64,000 bases of DNA from the NCBI GenBank assembly GCA_016946835.1, contig JACVTC010000071.1, forward strand, positions 618,501-682,500, given 5' to 3'. The translations under genes were made by a program, and so were the position numbers. Within the stretch, counting starts at the first letter, position 1. The number at the start of each line of letters is the position of its first letter. Below, in pieces: positions 38,424 to 52,616 of this stretch. The stretch comes from Neocallimastix lanati (nom. inval.). Its lineage: Eukaryota; Neocallimastigomycota; Neocallimastigomycetes; Neocallimastigales; Neocallimastigaceae. The notes under the pieces are model-generated. The model worked only from the letters and a program-made list of their open reading frames with translations, made no database searches and was not told where the DNA came from.

Positions 38424-39498
38424 TTTTAAAAAAGTATATATATATATATAACTATTTTTTTTTTTTCTAACTTTATATTATAGTCAATATAATATTTTGT
38501 TCTTAAATATTATATATATAATCAATATATATATTTTTTATTAGTTTTATTTGATTAATAAACTTAAGGGAAAAGATTAACCTTATATATGAAAAAAAGC
38601 ATATATATAGTAATAGTAATTTAATCATTCATTAGTTCATTTAAAGATAAAAATTTATAATTAATAGCCTTTTATAATAAAAATGTTTAAATTTCAATAT
38701 TTCAATAAAATATAGTTCTTTAAAAATCATATAAATTAAAGTTTTTATTTTTAATTTAAATTTTTAATATTATTTGTAAGTCAAGTAATATAATAATTAA
38801 TAATGAGATACATTTGGAATAATTAAAAAAAAAAACATTTAAAAAAAAAAAGAATATATTAACTACAAATGAAATAATTATTTTTTGAGTTATATCTTAA
38901 TCTAAAATTTTAATCTAATATATATAATGAATTAAATAAAATATATATAGATGTATATATATTTATATTTATTTAAAAAGCAAAAAAAAAAAAAAAAATT
39001 GACAATTACATTTATTGTATAATTCTTATTAGTTATTAATTAATTGAATATAAAATTATATATTTAATTATTAAAAAAAAAAAAAAAAGTTTAATTAAAA
39101 AAAAAAAATAAATAAATAAACTTTATATATATATATACATAATTGACAATCTATCTTATTATTGAAACTATTTCATATAAATCAATGTATACTATATAGT
39201 TTGAAATTTTGTCAACTATTAAAAGATAGACAATGTATAAAAATTTAATCACTATTATAAGACAGAGATTGTATGAAATTTTAATCACTATTATAGGATA
39301 GATATTGTATGAGATTTTATCAACTATTATAAGTTAGAAAATGTATTAATGTATAAATATTTAATATTTACTATTATAATCAACATAAATTACTAATAAA
39401 ATTATAAATATTCATATTTTACAATATAAGTAATAAAATCATTATATCAAAATATATTATAATTATTTCTATAGTTTTTTCGAATGTTTAATTATACA

Positions 39499-39542
<44 letters not shown>

Positions 39543-40912
39543 TATAAAATATATATACATATATTAAATTGAAATTGTGATTGAAATTGAAAGATATAAA
39601 TTATATTTATTTAAAAAATTAATTTTAATCAAATTTTATAATTTTTTAAATTAAAATTGTAAGAAGTATATATATTAAAGTTTTTATAAAGTTATTTTAT
39701 AATTACTAATTTTTGGTATTCATTTGAACTTTAAAAATTATATTTATTTAATATTAATAGTTGAATGGATAATAATTAATTATTATTAATTATTATTCAT
39801 TTTCATTTAAATTAAAAATGTAAATTTTTATAAATTAGATAGTTTTAAAAATAAAAAAAATTATATAAAAAAAATACAAAATAATACATAAACGGATGAC
39901 AAAACTTATTGATAAAAGAAATTATTTTAAATTTACAAATACTTTCATAATAATAATAATAATATTTGTTTAAAATGGAAATATGAGCAATTATATTTTC
40001 ATTAAAAAAGTATTAATTATTTTATAATGGTTAAAAAATAATAATAAATTAAGCTCATATTAAGATAAATACATCATAAAGTTCAGCATTAAAAGACCTG
40101 ACATTTAATCTTTTCAGTTATTTTATTTAATTACATAAATTTCAATTTAATTTAATTTTAAATTTATATTAATTAAAAAAACTGAATAATTAATTAATTA
40201 ATTCTGACTAAAATCTTTAAATATAATTCAATATTTCAAAATAATATATATATACATATATCTCTTCTATTTCAAATTTTTATTATTAGTCATAGTCATA
40301 TATTACAAATGGTATTATTCAAATTTTTAATAATGTTGTGAATATCTAAAATATTTAATAATAATTCTTATGATAATGATATAAATAATTATATCTTATA
40401 AAAAAAAAATTTAAGTTCATTATATTACATATGTTTTATTTATTATATATTTTAACCAATTTAATTATTAAATTTTTCTAATACATTAAAACAATTAAAT
40501 AAAAAAAAAAAATTACAATTTTTGTATCATTTTTTTTTTTGTTTTGTTATTTAAGTCAAATATAAATTACAATGACACATATTTTTATTTTCCATTAAAT
40601 TATTAAAAAATAATCTTATTGCTTAATAAATTAGTATAAATTATATATTTATATTAAAGAAAACTAAAAAAAATTCTATATTATAATTAAATATTGAAAA
40701 ATAAATACTAATTATTAAATATATAATGTTATGAAATTTTCTCAAAATTATAAATTAAAATTACATAATTCAAGTTTTTTTATCCTTTTAAATTTTTCTT
40801 TGATTAAAAAAAAATAAAATAAAATAAAGAAAGAACAAAAGTAAAATAAACTTCTAACAATAACTATATTTAATTCATTAATACAAAACTTTCTTAATTC
40901 ATTAAATATTCC

Positions 40913-40947
<35 letters not shown>

Positions 40948-41895
40948 TTAATATTAATATTTTTATAATTAAACTTACATTAATTGGAAATAAAAAAATC
41001 AATAAAATTAAAATTAGTAATAAATAAAATATTAATTTAAAAATATGTATGAATTTCTTACAAATGTTTTTATTAGATGGATTATAAATATTAACAAAAG
41101 TAATAATTATTGTAATATTAATATTTTAATATTAATAGTAGTAATAATATTACATTCAATATCATCTTTATAAATATGTGGAAATAATAATTTAGACTAT
41201 TATAAAACTATGATTTATCTTTCCAAACTGAAAAACAAATAATAATAAATAAATAAAAGATTCAATAATATATATTTCAAAGTACATTATAATTGGTAAT
41301 TTACGTATAATATTAATATTAATGAAATATAAATAAGTATAAATAAATAAAACATACAAGCTAAATTTAATAACATTAGTATACAAAATTATATTTCCAG
41401 TAATTTATCATTTTCAAAAAAAAAAAAAAAAAAAGTTCTTATATATATACATTATTAATTAATTAATTAAATTATATATAAGAATATTACATTTAAGTAA
41501 TTTATATATATATAAAGATATATAAATTTAAATATAAATGTTTACATAAAAAAAAATGTTAAATTATTATTAATTATATAGAATAATAACATTACATAAA
41601 TATTTATAATAATATTATTTTAATATCTTTTGCTTTCATTTTTTAATTTTTTTTTTCTTATTTAGTTAAATATTAAATAATTTTACTTATTACGTCATTA
41701 AATTTATACAATTATAAAATGATAATTAAATATATTAATAATATTAATATATATACAAATGTATTTATAAAATAATTACATATATTAATAATATTAATAT
41801 ATATACAAATCTTTAATAATAATCATAATATATTTATATTGTATCCATTTCTAAAAAATTAACATTCGTATTAATTATTATTTTACAAGTAAAAG
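38424..41895. other. AT-rich intergenic DNA upstream of the xylanase
   Basis: The first few hundred bases must hold the xylanase promoter; an alternating TA tract (about 38433-38452) lies just upstream of the start codon and could act as a TATA-like region. The remainder has homopolymers (A run at 39502-39540), a 36-bp degenerate repeat (below), and low-complexity frames at 40748-41002 and 41192-41386 that I reject. Confidence 0.45.
39199..39345. repeat. ~36-bp degenerate tandem repeat, 4 copies
   Basis: Successive blocks of the form GAAATTTTAATCACTATTAT plus AAGATAGATATTGTAT occur four times with substitutions. Non-coding. Confidence 0.65.
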
Positions 41896-42097
<202 letters not shown>

Positions 42098-43220
42098 TAA
42101 TAAAACTTTAATTGTAAAGATTTTAAAAATTTTTTTTAAAATTAACAAATTTTATTTTTATCTACGGTCAATACAAAGAATGTTTCAAAATATTAAATTT
42201 TTTTAAACTATAATATTTATAAAAAAATATATATATATTCAGTAACCCTAAATATGATAAATAAATTCCGTTCAATAATAACATTTGGGAGAAATTTATA
42301 TTAATTTCTTAGTTTAAATCTTTATTTATTTCTATTTATTTATAACTGTTATAAATTAAAGTTTAATACTATTAATTAATAAAAAATAAATAAATAATTT
42401 AAATATATTTAATATTAGTTTTATTATACAATAATGAATCTATTTCTAAATCATCAATTTCACAATATGGCGTATTCTTGAATGTGGCTTGTTTTTTTAC
42501 AATTATATATAAATAAATAATAATTAAATAAATAATTAAATAAATAATAAATATTCTTTTTTTTATATATAATTTATTTTCAATTGTAAAAAAAATATAT
42601 TATTATTTATATATTTATGATTGTATAGAATATCTTAAAAATGTATGGCGTTATTTTATTAATATTTATAAGCCATATTGTGAAATACATAATCCCCTAT
42701 AATAATACTATATATAAATTTGTTATGTATTAGCAATTAGCAACATTACAATTATACTTTATATAATAATATAATATCTATATTATATAATAAGCCACAT
42801 TATGAAAATGTAAATTATTTGTATTAATTAATCTATATTGAAAATGTGATATAGTAATTACATTCTTTAAGATTCTCATTTACCTAACGAACTTATAAGC
42901 AATAAAAAATATTAAAATAAAATATAACAATCTTGTTATAAATTAACTATTAAAGATATATTTAAAAATTTAAAAATTATTGTAATTATTGAAATTAAAA
43001 GTCAAATTAAAATTTAAAATTTAAAATTTTTTATAATTAATTAAATTCCAAAATTTTCAAATTCCAATATGATAATTAAAAAAATCAGGAAATTTTAAAG
43101 AAGTAAATAGCATTACAAAACAATAATTATGAAAGTTAATAATACGTAAATAACAATTTTAAGATTTTAATAAATTCAAAAAAAATGTAAAAATTAAAAT
43201 TATATATTCCAAAATCAAAA
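42098..43220. other. AT-rich DNA with inverted repeats
   Basis: No coding signal. It contains the MITE-like inverted repeat listed next and related GCCACATT/AATGTGGC motifs. Confidence 0.5.
42457..42686. repeat. MITE-like element: 15-bp perfect terminal inverted repeats
   Basis: ATTTCACAATATGGC at 42457-42471 is the exact reverse complement of GCCATATTGTGAAAT at 42672-42686. A nested inverted pair (TTTTTTTACAATT near 42490 and AATTGTAAAAAAA near 42580) lies inside. The 230-bp length and AT-rich interior suit a miniature inverted-repeat element, but no convincing target duplication was seen. Confidence 0.4.
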
Positions 43221-43224
43221 AAAT

Positions 43225-46200
43225 AATGAGAAACTTAATAAGAGAAAAGCTTACTACCTTTCCAACAAATCAGTATTTAATGATCAGAACTTTAAATTAA
43301 CCATAGAAAATTTCCCAAGATTGTACAAAGCATTTAAGCGCCACCTAACTGCTCTAGACCACATTGAATTTATAAGCTATAAAATAGATCTTGAAAAAAC
43401 GAATGAAAATGAACTTAAGAACCACTATGCTATCCGATCCATTATTAAAAACAGCATACTGATAAATTTATTGAAGGTTGTGATACCTCTTATGAAATGA
43501 TAAAACAACTTGAAAATCATTTTATGTAGTTTGGACCATGAGAATTATATATTAAATTAAATATTAAATTAAAACTTTAGAAATCGAAAACGATGATATT
43601 AAATTATATATAAATAAATAAAGTTATTTTATTCGCCCTTCATGATAAGGAATTTAAAAAATGCGGAAAAAATAAAATTAGAAGAAGAAACAAGAAATCT
43701 TATTTTCAACTGAAGAAATTATCAAATTTGGAGTCCATCTAACACTTTTAATTGAATAAAAGACTTTTGATCAAATAAAAAGATGTATAAAGATATATAG
43801 AGGACTGATGATAATAACGAATCCTCAAAAAAACTTTCAATCAATAGAACTCGAAACTATAAATAATCATATAAATTTAATGATGATTCTGAAAAAAGCC
43901 AAAAAAAAAATAAACGCTGCCATATTTGCCACAGACATGGTTACACTACAGATGAATGCTTCTTAAACCCAAGAAGAAAATATAATAAAGGAAATAAGAA
44001 TCCACTAAAAGAAAATATAAAATATCAAGAAAGTAACAATTTATCAAAAAATAACTCAAGAAATAAGAATTATCGATCAAAGAACGTTGAAGGAATTAGA
44101 AATATTAAAGAATTAGAAGAATCAGATGATCTTAGCGAAAATAAATTTTCTCAGGATTTTCAAGAAATATTAACGTTAATATTTTTCGCAATGACATATC
44201 GAATACTAGTCAAACAAAGGAAGTCAAAGATCAAGATGATACAAGATAAAATTATAACTTACCCAGACGACGAATTAAAGAAGTAGGAACTTATAATGAT
44301 AATACTAATGATTTTGATTTTATTTTATCAAAGGTTAACTATGCACCTAATATCAAAAGAAATCAATCTCAATTCATTATCTTATCAATTCACAATTATT
44401 ATTGATTACAATGAATATTTAAATGAAGATAGACTTCGATTATTCAAAGATAATAAACTAATTGCAAAGAATTTATTCCAATAAAAAAAAATATCTTCTC
44501 ATTATATACTACTCTTTTTAAAACCCATAAAACTTAAATATTACCAATTTCGATTATTAACTTTGTCACACACGATTAGGCCATTTCAACAATACAAAAG
44601 ATATTCAAAAATTTTGTATCAACAGCAAGAAGGATTGTTCTCTATTTAAAATTAGCAAAATAAGAAGAAAATAATTTTATATTTAAAAAAAATAGTAATA
44701 CTCAACCTCTACAACTTGTACATTCCGATGTAGTTAGTAAATTAAAAACATCATATAATGATTTTAATTATTATTTAACTTTTATGGATAACTATAGTAG
44801 AAAATGTTGAATCTACCTCATTAAAAAATAAAATCTGATGTTTATAATGTTTTTATTAACTTTCACTAATTAATGAATAATACTATTGAATTTACAATTA
44901 AAACTTTAAAAACTGATAATGGAACCTAATAAACAAACGAAAATTTCAAAAAGTTCCTTTCAAAAAATGCTATTAAATTAATTCACTCAAACTTCAGGTA
45001 ACCCTCAATAGTATGATCGTAGCAAATCAACCAAACTTTTAATAGTTGTTTTTACAATCTCAATCCCCATCAAGGTAATGATTCAAAAACCCAAAATGAA
45101 GTCTTTTTCAACAAAACTATTAATATCTCATACCCACGTGTTTCTGATTGCAGAGTGTGTTTTTACAATTTATGAAAATAATAAATTTGAAAATAATTCT
45201 AAACCTAGAACTTTTCTTAGTTATATCACGGATTCTACTGGTTATCGTATTTTAGATCTATCTTTAAACAGCATGATTTTAACTAGAGATGTCTATTTTT
45301 GGAAAATATTCCTGGAATTATTAATACTACCTTCCTTTCAGAAGTATATATAAATTCTATTTTTCTTTCGAATTACTCAGTTGAGGGGGAAAAGAATAGT
45401 AACAGTCAATTAAATAATTTAAATAATTTAAATAATATAAAAATTCTAACATTAGTAATCAATAAATTATTAATAGCAATAATATGTACTAATTAAAATA
45501 ATGTATTTGTTATTAACATTTATTTAGTTAATAATATTTTAAGAGATTATTAATAAAAGAGAGTTATAATAAAGTAAATTCTTTTTAAAATTATATTTAA
45601 ATTAATTGTGTGTTTGTACTTGTGTTTGTTATTTTTTGGGGGTTTATTATAATCTGTTATTATTACCTTTATGAGGAACTATAAAGATTTTGTACAAAAC
45701 AAGGTACCCTTTGAGGTGTAATAAAAGAAAAAAGACAATTATTCTAAACATTGTTGTCAAGCCTTTTATTTTATTCATAAACAATTTAGAATAAGTTTAC
45801 TAACTTTACCTTTTCGGGAATTTTTCTTGGATACGATACAAGCCCATCTGTCTCTCGTACTTATGATTCAAGTAATAATAAAATTAAACTTTCAAAAGCC
45901 CTTGTGTTCTTCGAAGATTATTCTGCTAATATATTTGTTCCTTCATCTCTTCCTGATATTTACAATTTTATATCGATAATCATTCAGAGGATTTTAATAC
46001 TAATAATATTATAAATAATATAAATAATATAAATAATATAAATAATATAAATAATATAAATAATTTCAATAATAATAATAATTCGAACAATAAAAGTAAT
46101 TATATTAATAATACCTATAATGATAATAATACTAATAATAACTTCATTAATGAAAATAGAAGGAACATTAATTATAATAAAAATAATTTTAAAAATATTA

Positions 46201-47060
46201 ATTATTTAAATAATTCGGACCAACATATTAATAATATTAATCAATATAATTTTAAATCAAAATAATAAATTAAATTTTCATAACAATAATATAATATATA
46301 AAATGTATCAAAAGATCATAAAATGTACAAAAAAGGTATACTCAAATTAAATAAAGCATTATATGGTCTGAGGCAATCGAATGTGGAATAACAAATAAAG
46401 TATACCACTAATAGGATCAAACTTTATTATATTAATTAGTGAATCTTGCTTGCATGTGAAGAAAAATAACTATAATAATATAATTTATTTTCTAGATGTA
46501 TATGTTATCGATATCTTAATTACCAGAACTAATACGAAAATATCGAAGGTAAAGAACTCACTCCAAGGTAAATATAAGTTAAATAATTTAAAACAACTGA
46601 TTTTATTAGAGATATTAAAATTACAAAATCTATTGATAGGTACATTATTCATCAAAAAAGATTCCTAAACGGCATATTACGAAAATTTAATATTAATAAT
46701 TTAAGACTTACTACAAATACTATTTCAAATGAAAAAGAAGTACTCAGACTACTCCCAGAATTTACAAGCAAGCTATTGGAAGTCTATTTATTTCTTGCAA
46801 TAAATGCAAGGCCCATTATATTATTATTTTTCTGTTAAGTAAGGCTGCTAGTAAGAATGAAAATTCTACCTATTTAATATTGATGCAACGTAATAAAAAT
46901 ATTCAGGTTAACTTTGAACACCAACTTGTAGGTCCATTCCTATAAAGACAACATATCCGGATGTTGATTTTCTGCTATTGTTATCCCCAGCAAAAATTAA
47001 ATCTACATATATTTTTAATTTATCATTATTATTTGTATTATTATAATACAACAGTCAGAA
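43225..47060 (+). pseudogene. Shattered Ty1/copia LTR-retrotransposon gag-pol
   Basis: Fragments in copia order on the plus strand. A Gag-like region (43.25-43.5 kb, AFKRHLTALDHIEF) comes first. A zinc knuckle at 43918-43962 reads CHICHRHGYTTDEC, with Tyr where the zinc-binding His is expected. An integrase zinc-finger piece RLGHFNNTKDIQK follows (about 44.57 kb). The integrase core (44.7-45.0 kb) has LVHSD, YYLTFMDNYSRK and TDNGT. Integrase C-terminal text includes TFLSYITDSTGYRILD (45.2 kb). A second, different copy of that type of segment occurs at 45.84-45.96 kb (YDTSPSV...KIKLSKALVFFED). RT pieces are KLNKALYGLRQS (46.35 kb) and FLDVYVIDILITRT (46.5 kb), where functional copia RT has YVDD. 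Many stops and frameshifts; inactive. LTRs were not identified. Confidence 0.88.
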
Positions 47061-47828
47061 TTACCTTTTTTAATAAATCATTGTATATCCTTATCTACCA
47101 CTTTCAAAATAATCCCTTCTATTATTACTATTATATATATATATATATAATATGAAAACATATAAAACAATATTTATACCAAATACATTATTAAAGAATA
47201 ATAAATAGAACTGAAAAATAATTGTTATTAAATAAATTAAAGTTTTAAATTTTAAAATTTTCATAAAAATTATTTTATACAAAAATATAATTTATGTTGT
47301 ATTTATTAAAATGAAAAATAATGATTTTTGAAATTATATAACTACATAATTAGTATATCCTGTTCATTATATTGTAATAAATATATATGAATTATTATTT
47401 AAATAAAAAATTAATGATTCAAATATATAAAATTTACAAAAGATAATTGTGAATTACTAGATTTTGTTTTATTAATAAATAGTTTTATTATATTGCATAG
47501 TATTATTGTATTTTTTTATATTAATTTTTTTATAAGAGTTGTTTGGTTTATTTTAATTTATAACTCTAAAATGAAATAAACAAAAATTATACAAAAAAAA
47601 AAAAAAAAAGAAAAGATAATATAATAAAATAAAATAAAATAAAATAATAATAAAATAATAATACAATAATAATAATAATATATTAATTTAGTTTTATAAG
47701 TTTATTTTAATAAATAAATAAATATATATAAATTCTTTACTTTTTTTTTTTTTCTACTTTTTTAATATAAAAAAATTAAAATTAAATTATATATATATGA
47801 AATATTGGCTAAGATAAGAAATGAAAAG

Positions 47829-47891
<63 letters not shown>

Positions 47892-47999
47892 AAAAAATTA
47901 AAAAATTAAAAAATAGAAAAACAGAAAAATTGGTAGGTAGATAAGGTATGTTTACGATAATTATTATTAATAATCATCTTTATTAATTATCATATTTTA
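47061..47999. other. AT-rich spacer between the copia relic and the SUMO ligase
   Basis: No coding content (frames at 46961-47155 plus and 47091-47282 minus are AT artefacts). It holds the 61-nt A run listed next and the 3' flank of the minus-strand SUMO ligase. Confidence 0.5.
47829..47889. repeat. Poly(A) run, 61 nt
   Basis: Longest homopolymer in the window, about 110 bp downstream of the SUMO-ligase stop codon. Confidence 0.92.
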
Positions 48000-50900
48000 T
48001 TAGTTATCGTTTTTACTTTTATTACTATTGTTAGTAGTAGAGGAAATAGAATTGGTATTGGTAATACTAGTTATACCTGAACTAGAAACTAATGAATTTA
48101 ATAATGGATTAACTGTTGTAGCTAAATTATTATTAGTTTGTATTAGATTATTATAATTTAATCCCAATAATGGATTTATGGAGGCTTGTAACATTTTTAA
48201 ATTAGATAAATTAGTTGCATCTTTTTCAGATGATGACATTAAAGTTGAAGTGGTTACTAAAGCATCTGCTAGAGATGTTGAAACTGAAGTAGAAGTTGAA
48301 GTAGAAGTAGATATTTCATTTAAAGTAATTGGGATAGTTGATGGTAAATTTGGGTTTAATGCCGTAGTTCCTGTGTTTAATGAATTTAATAATGCAAGGG
48401 TCGATACATCTGTAGTTGAAGTTGTTTTTGAATTCAATGAATTTAATAAATTTGTTGCTGAAGGATTCCCTATAGATGATGAAGAATTTAACAAAGAACC
48501 ATTTAAAAGAGCAGTTGATAAATTACTATTAATATTATTTGAATCTAAAGAAAATGTATCTACTGATGTAACAGGAGAAGTTTTATTATCAGTTTTAATA
48601 AGAGTACTTGGATTTGTAATTAAATCTGAACTTTGCGATACTTCGTTTAGTAATTTTTCTAATGCTTTTGCTGTGGATGTCATAGTGGTTTTTGAATTTG
48701 TATTTGAATTTTTATTTGTACTTGTACCTGTATTTGTTAAGGCAGTAATATTGGACGTTTTAGCATTAATTAATGGTAATTCTTTATTAACAGAATTCAT
48801 TACTTTTTTAATTGTAGTATTAGAGCCTGGTGTTGTTGATGCCGCGGTCAGAGCAGAAGCCATAGATAATGCATAATTATTACCAAATAATCCAGTACTA
48901 TAAGGATTTGATTGAAAATTGGCTAGCAATGAAGGATCAAAATAATTTGGTATTGAAGGTGGGGTTGCCAATTGAGATAAATTTGAATTAAAAAGTGAAT
49001 TATTATTAGCTAAGGAATTATAATAAAGTAAAGTTGTAGGATCTGTAGTATTATTTAATGGTAAAAGACTGTTTGTTAGGGATAAAGATGGATTTGTTAG
49101 GTTCATAGAAGTTGGCGTTGTTGAGGTTAGAGAATTAGAATAATTCATTGAGGAAAGCATTTTATAATAATTAGTGAGATCAAATGACGAAGTTTTTGGT
49201 TTAGGAGGCCTAGGAGAAATATTCTTAAATTTATTTGGTGTATGACCTAAATTTGGTGAAGACTGAGCCGATAATGAAGTATGAATATGTTTAGGACTCA
49301 TATTTGGTGAATTAGTTAAAGAACGTGATTTTCTTTTAAGAGATAATTTATTAATTGAAGGAGAATAGGTTGATGCTGAAACTTTTGAAGATTGATTCAA
49401 CAAAACTGATTTTAAGAGGGAATTATATGAATCATTTTGTATACTAAGGAGAGGATTTGGATTTAAGGTATTCATATTTAAGGTGGGGCTAGTAATTGTA
49501 CTAGAACTCATAGGTATAGTAATTGATGATGATTTTGTTGTCGTAGGTGGAACGGAACTTGGTGTCGTTAGTGAATTTTGACTGATTCCTAAATTTCCAG
49601 ATAATAGATTAGAATTAAAAATATCAAGAGAATTTGTATTCTTATTATTGAATGCTAAATTAATTGTCGTACTACCACCAGAAGTGGTAGTAGAATCTAA
49701 TGAAGTAAGACTCAATGATGGCAATGTTGATGAACCAGATAAAGTTGATTCTAAAGTATTGAAAGAAGAATCAGGAAGCGTTAAAGAATCTAAAAGAGTA
49801 TTAGTATTAGCAGGAATATTTAATGATTTCGAAGGTAAGGCATTCTTATTTCTTATGGTTGTTAATTGATTAGAATTATTGCTTTCACTAATAACAACTA
49901 CATCATTTAAAGATGTTGCTGAATCTACATTCATTGGTTTCGAACTTTTACTTAATGAATAATTAATGTCAGTAAATAATGGCTGAGATGTCGATAAATC
50001 AAAGCCATAATTTGAATTATCAGTAGTTGTACTAATCAGGGAATTATAAAAACTTAATGAAGTGGGATTTGAATTACTTATATCATTTGTATTTGTAATT
50101 GGATTAAAATATGAAGACGATGTCATGATATTTGTATTATTGTCATGATTAGATGATTCAGTATTTTCAAATCTTAAATTTTCTGATTTTCCATTAGCCT
50201 TTTTTCTATGAGGTGCAACTAAATCACCTAATGATCTTTTTCTACTTGAATGTGAATTTAATTGGTCCAACTCTGAAGATGTCTGTGATTCAATTTTTGA
50301 GGGTGGTGATAATGAAGGTAATGAAGAAGATATTGTATATGATATTGAATTTGACGATTTTGAATTTTTATTTTCATCATCACTTAATGTTAAATCTATA
50401 ACTGAACTATTTTCACCTTTGATTTCTATATATATACATTTTTTTTTTTTTTTTTTTTTGAGTTTAAATATTAATAGATATAATAAATATAATAAATATA
50501 ATTTAAATTAAAATAATAATAATAATAATATTAATAATAGCAATAAATAAATTAAAAACAATTATAATTTAATATTAAAAATAATTGATAATAATATTAA
50601 TAATAAATTTAAATTAGTATAACTTAAATATTAACTTATTATGATGACATTTTATTTACCTGCTTCCAATTTTGCCAAAAATCGGTTTTCTTCCTCATCT
50701 TCTTCACTTTCATAATGAAGATTTTTATCTAAATGAGATTGAAATTTTTCAATATGCCAAGTTCCATTAACTTCAACAGTTACAGAATCTACATCCGAAG
50801 AAACATTATTAAGAATATTCTGCATATATCCATCAATAACTAAAGATTTCCAATAATATCTAATATTACAAACAGGACATTTCCAGTTTGGTGATTTTTC

Positions 50901-51039
50901 ATTTAATTGTAAATATGAACTAACATCAAAACATTGTACATGAGTACATTCTTTAAATCTACATGGGGTTTTTATTCTTGTTTTCGATATCTATATCAAA
51001 ATTATTAATAAAAAAAAAATAAATAATAAGTATTTATTC

Positions 51040-51071
<32 letters not shown>

Positions 51072-51107
51072 TTTTTATTATTTAACATTATAATTATTAC
51101 TTATTCA

Positions 51108-51144
<37 letters not shown>

Positions 51145-51448
51145 TATAATTGTATTGTTTTTATTATAACCACTTATTATTATTTTATTATTTAACTAAT
51201 TATATTAATATATGTATTAATATTAATATGTTATAATTATAACTATTTTTATAATTATTTTATTATTATTATCACTATTATTATATAATTATTATTAGTA
51301 AGAGTATTTATTTTTACTATTTTATTATTAATTGTTATAATCATTATTATTATTATATTATTATTATTATATTATTATTATTATTATTATTATATTATTA
51401 TTATTTTTATTTTATTATTTATTATTTATTATATTCATTATTATTACA

Positions 51449-51484
<36 letters not shown>

Positions 51485-51845
51485 ATACAGGACACCTTAG
51501 TGAAACAATTGAACTTGTTGTTTCGATTTCATCATCACTTGATTTCTTTAATTCTAACCCTTTCATAATTTCAATTTTTACAATAATAAATTATAATATT
51601 TAATAAAAAAAAATTGAAAAAATAAATTGAAAACTTTTTTATTTTAATAAAATTATTCAATATATAATAATAAATTCTTACTTTGTCTTAATAAATCTTC
51701 TTTTGATACAAAATGTTTTTTAATATTATTAACAGCTTCTTGAAGTGAGAGATACTCACATATAATAATTTTTACTACAAACTCTTTCCACTATTAAAAA
51801 ATAATAATATTAGAAATAATTTAATTAATTACATATATTAAAAAG

Positions 51846-51909
<64 letters not shown>

Positions 51910-52574
51910 TTAATAATCACTTTCATTTATAACTATTATTAATTAAAATGTTGATAAACTATTTATATAATTCAATATTATAAAAAAAAAAAAATATTAA
52001 TACCTTTGAAGATATAAATGTTGACATAAATCTTATTTCGTTAATCATATTAGATTTTTTCTTGCAATATGTTGTAATATCCACCGGTTTCGTTGTCCAA
52101 GACTTATTATTTTTTCTTATATTGTCCTTATATATTAAATATAATATATATATACATATTTGACTTTTCATTATCAACAGCAAAAATAACTTTAATATTA
52201 TATTAAAAATAATTTTTAATAAAAAATGCATACTTCCATTCCTGAAACATCAACATCATTAACTTTAAGTACAGGGTTACATGGATATTGAATAGGACAA
52301 TCTTTTCTTTTTTGAAATGAATCTTTAGCACTTATTTGAGTAGCACAATACAAAAGAATTTTATATTTATTACTATTACTTTATATTATGAGGAAAAAAA
52401 AAATTTTATATATATATATATATATATTAATATTTATTTTTAATATCAAAAATATACGTATTATAAAAAAATAAAATAAAATCTATATTACTGATGAAAT
52501 AAATTCGTTTGTTCTTCGGTTAATGAAAATTTTAAACTTACTTTATATTAATTAAGTTAATATAAATTATCAAA

Positions 52575-52616
<42 letters not shown>

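Noticed and set aside
48178-48876. 232-codon plus-strand frame inside the SUMO-ligase last exon
   Set aside because: Antisense of Ser/Thr/Asn codons, which reads as Val/Glu/Asp-rich text without motifs.
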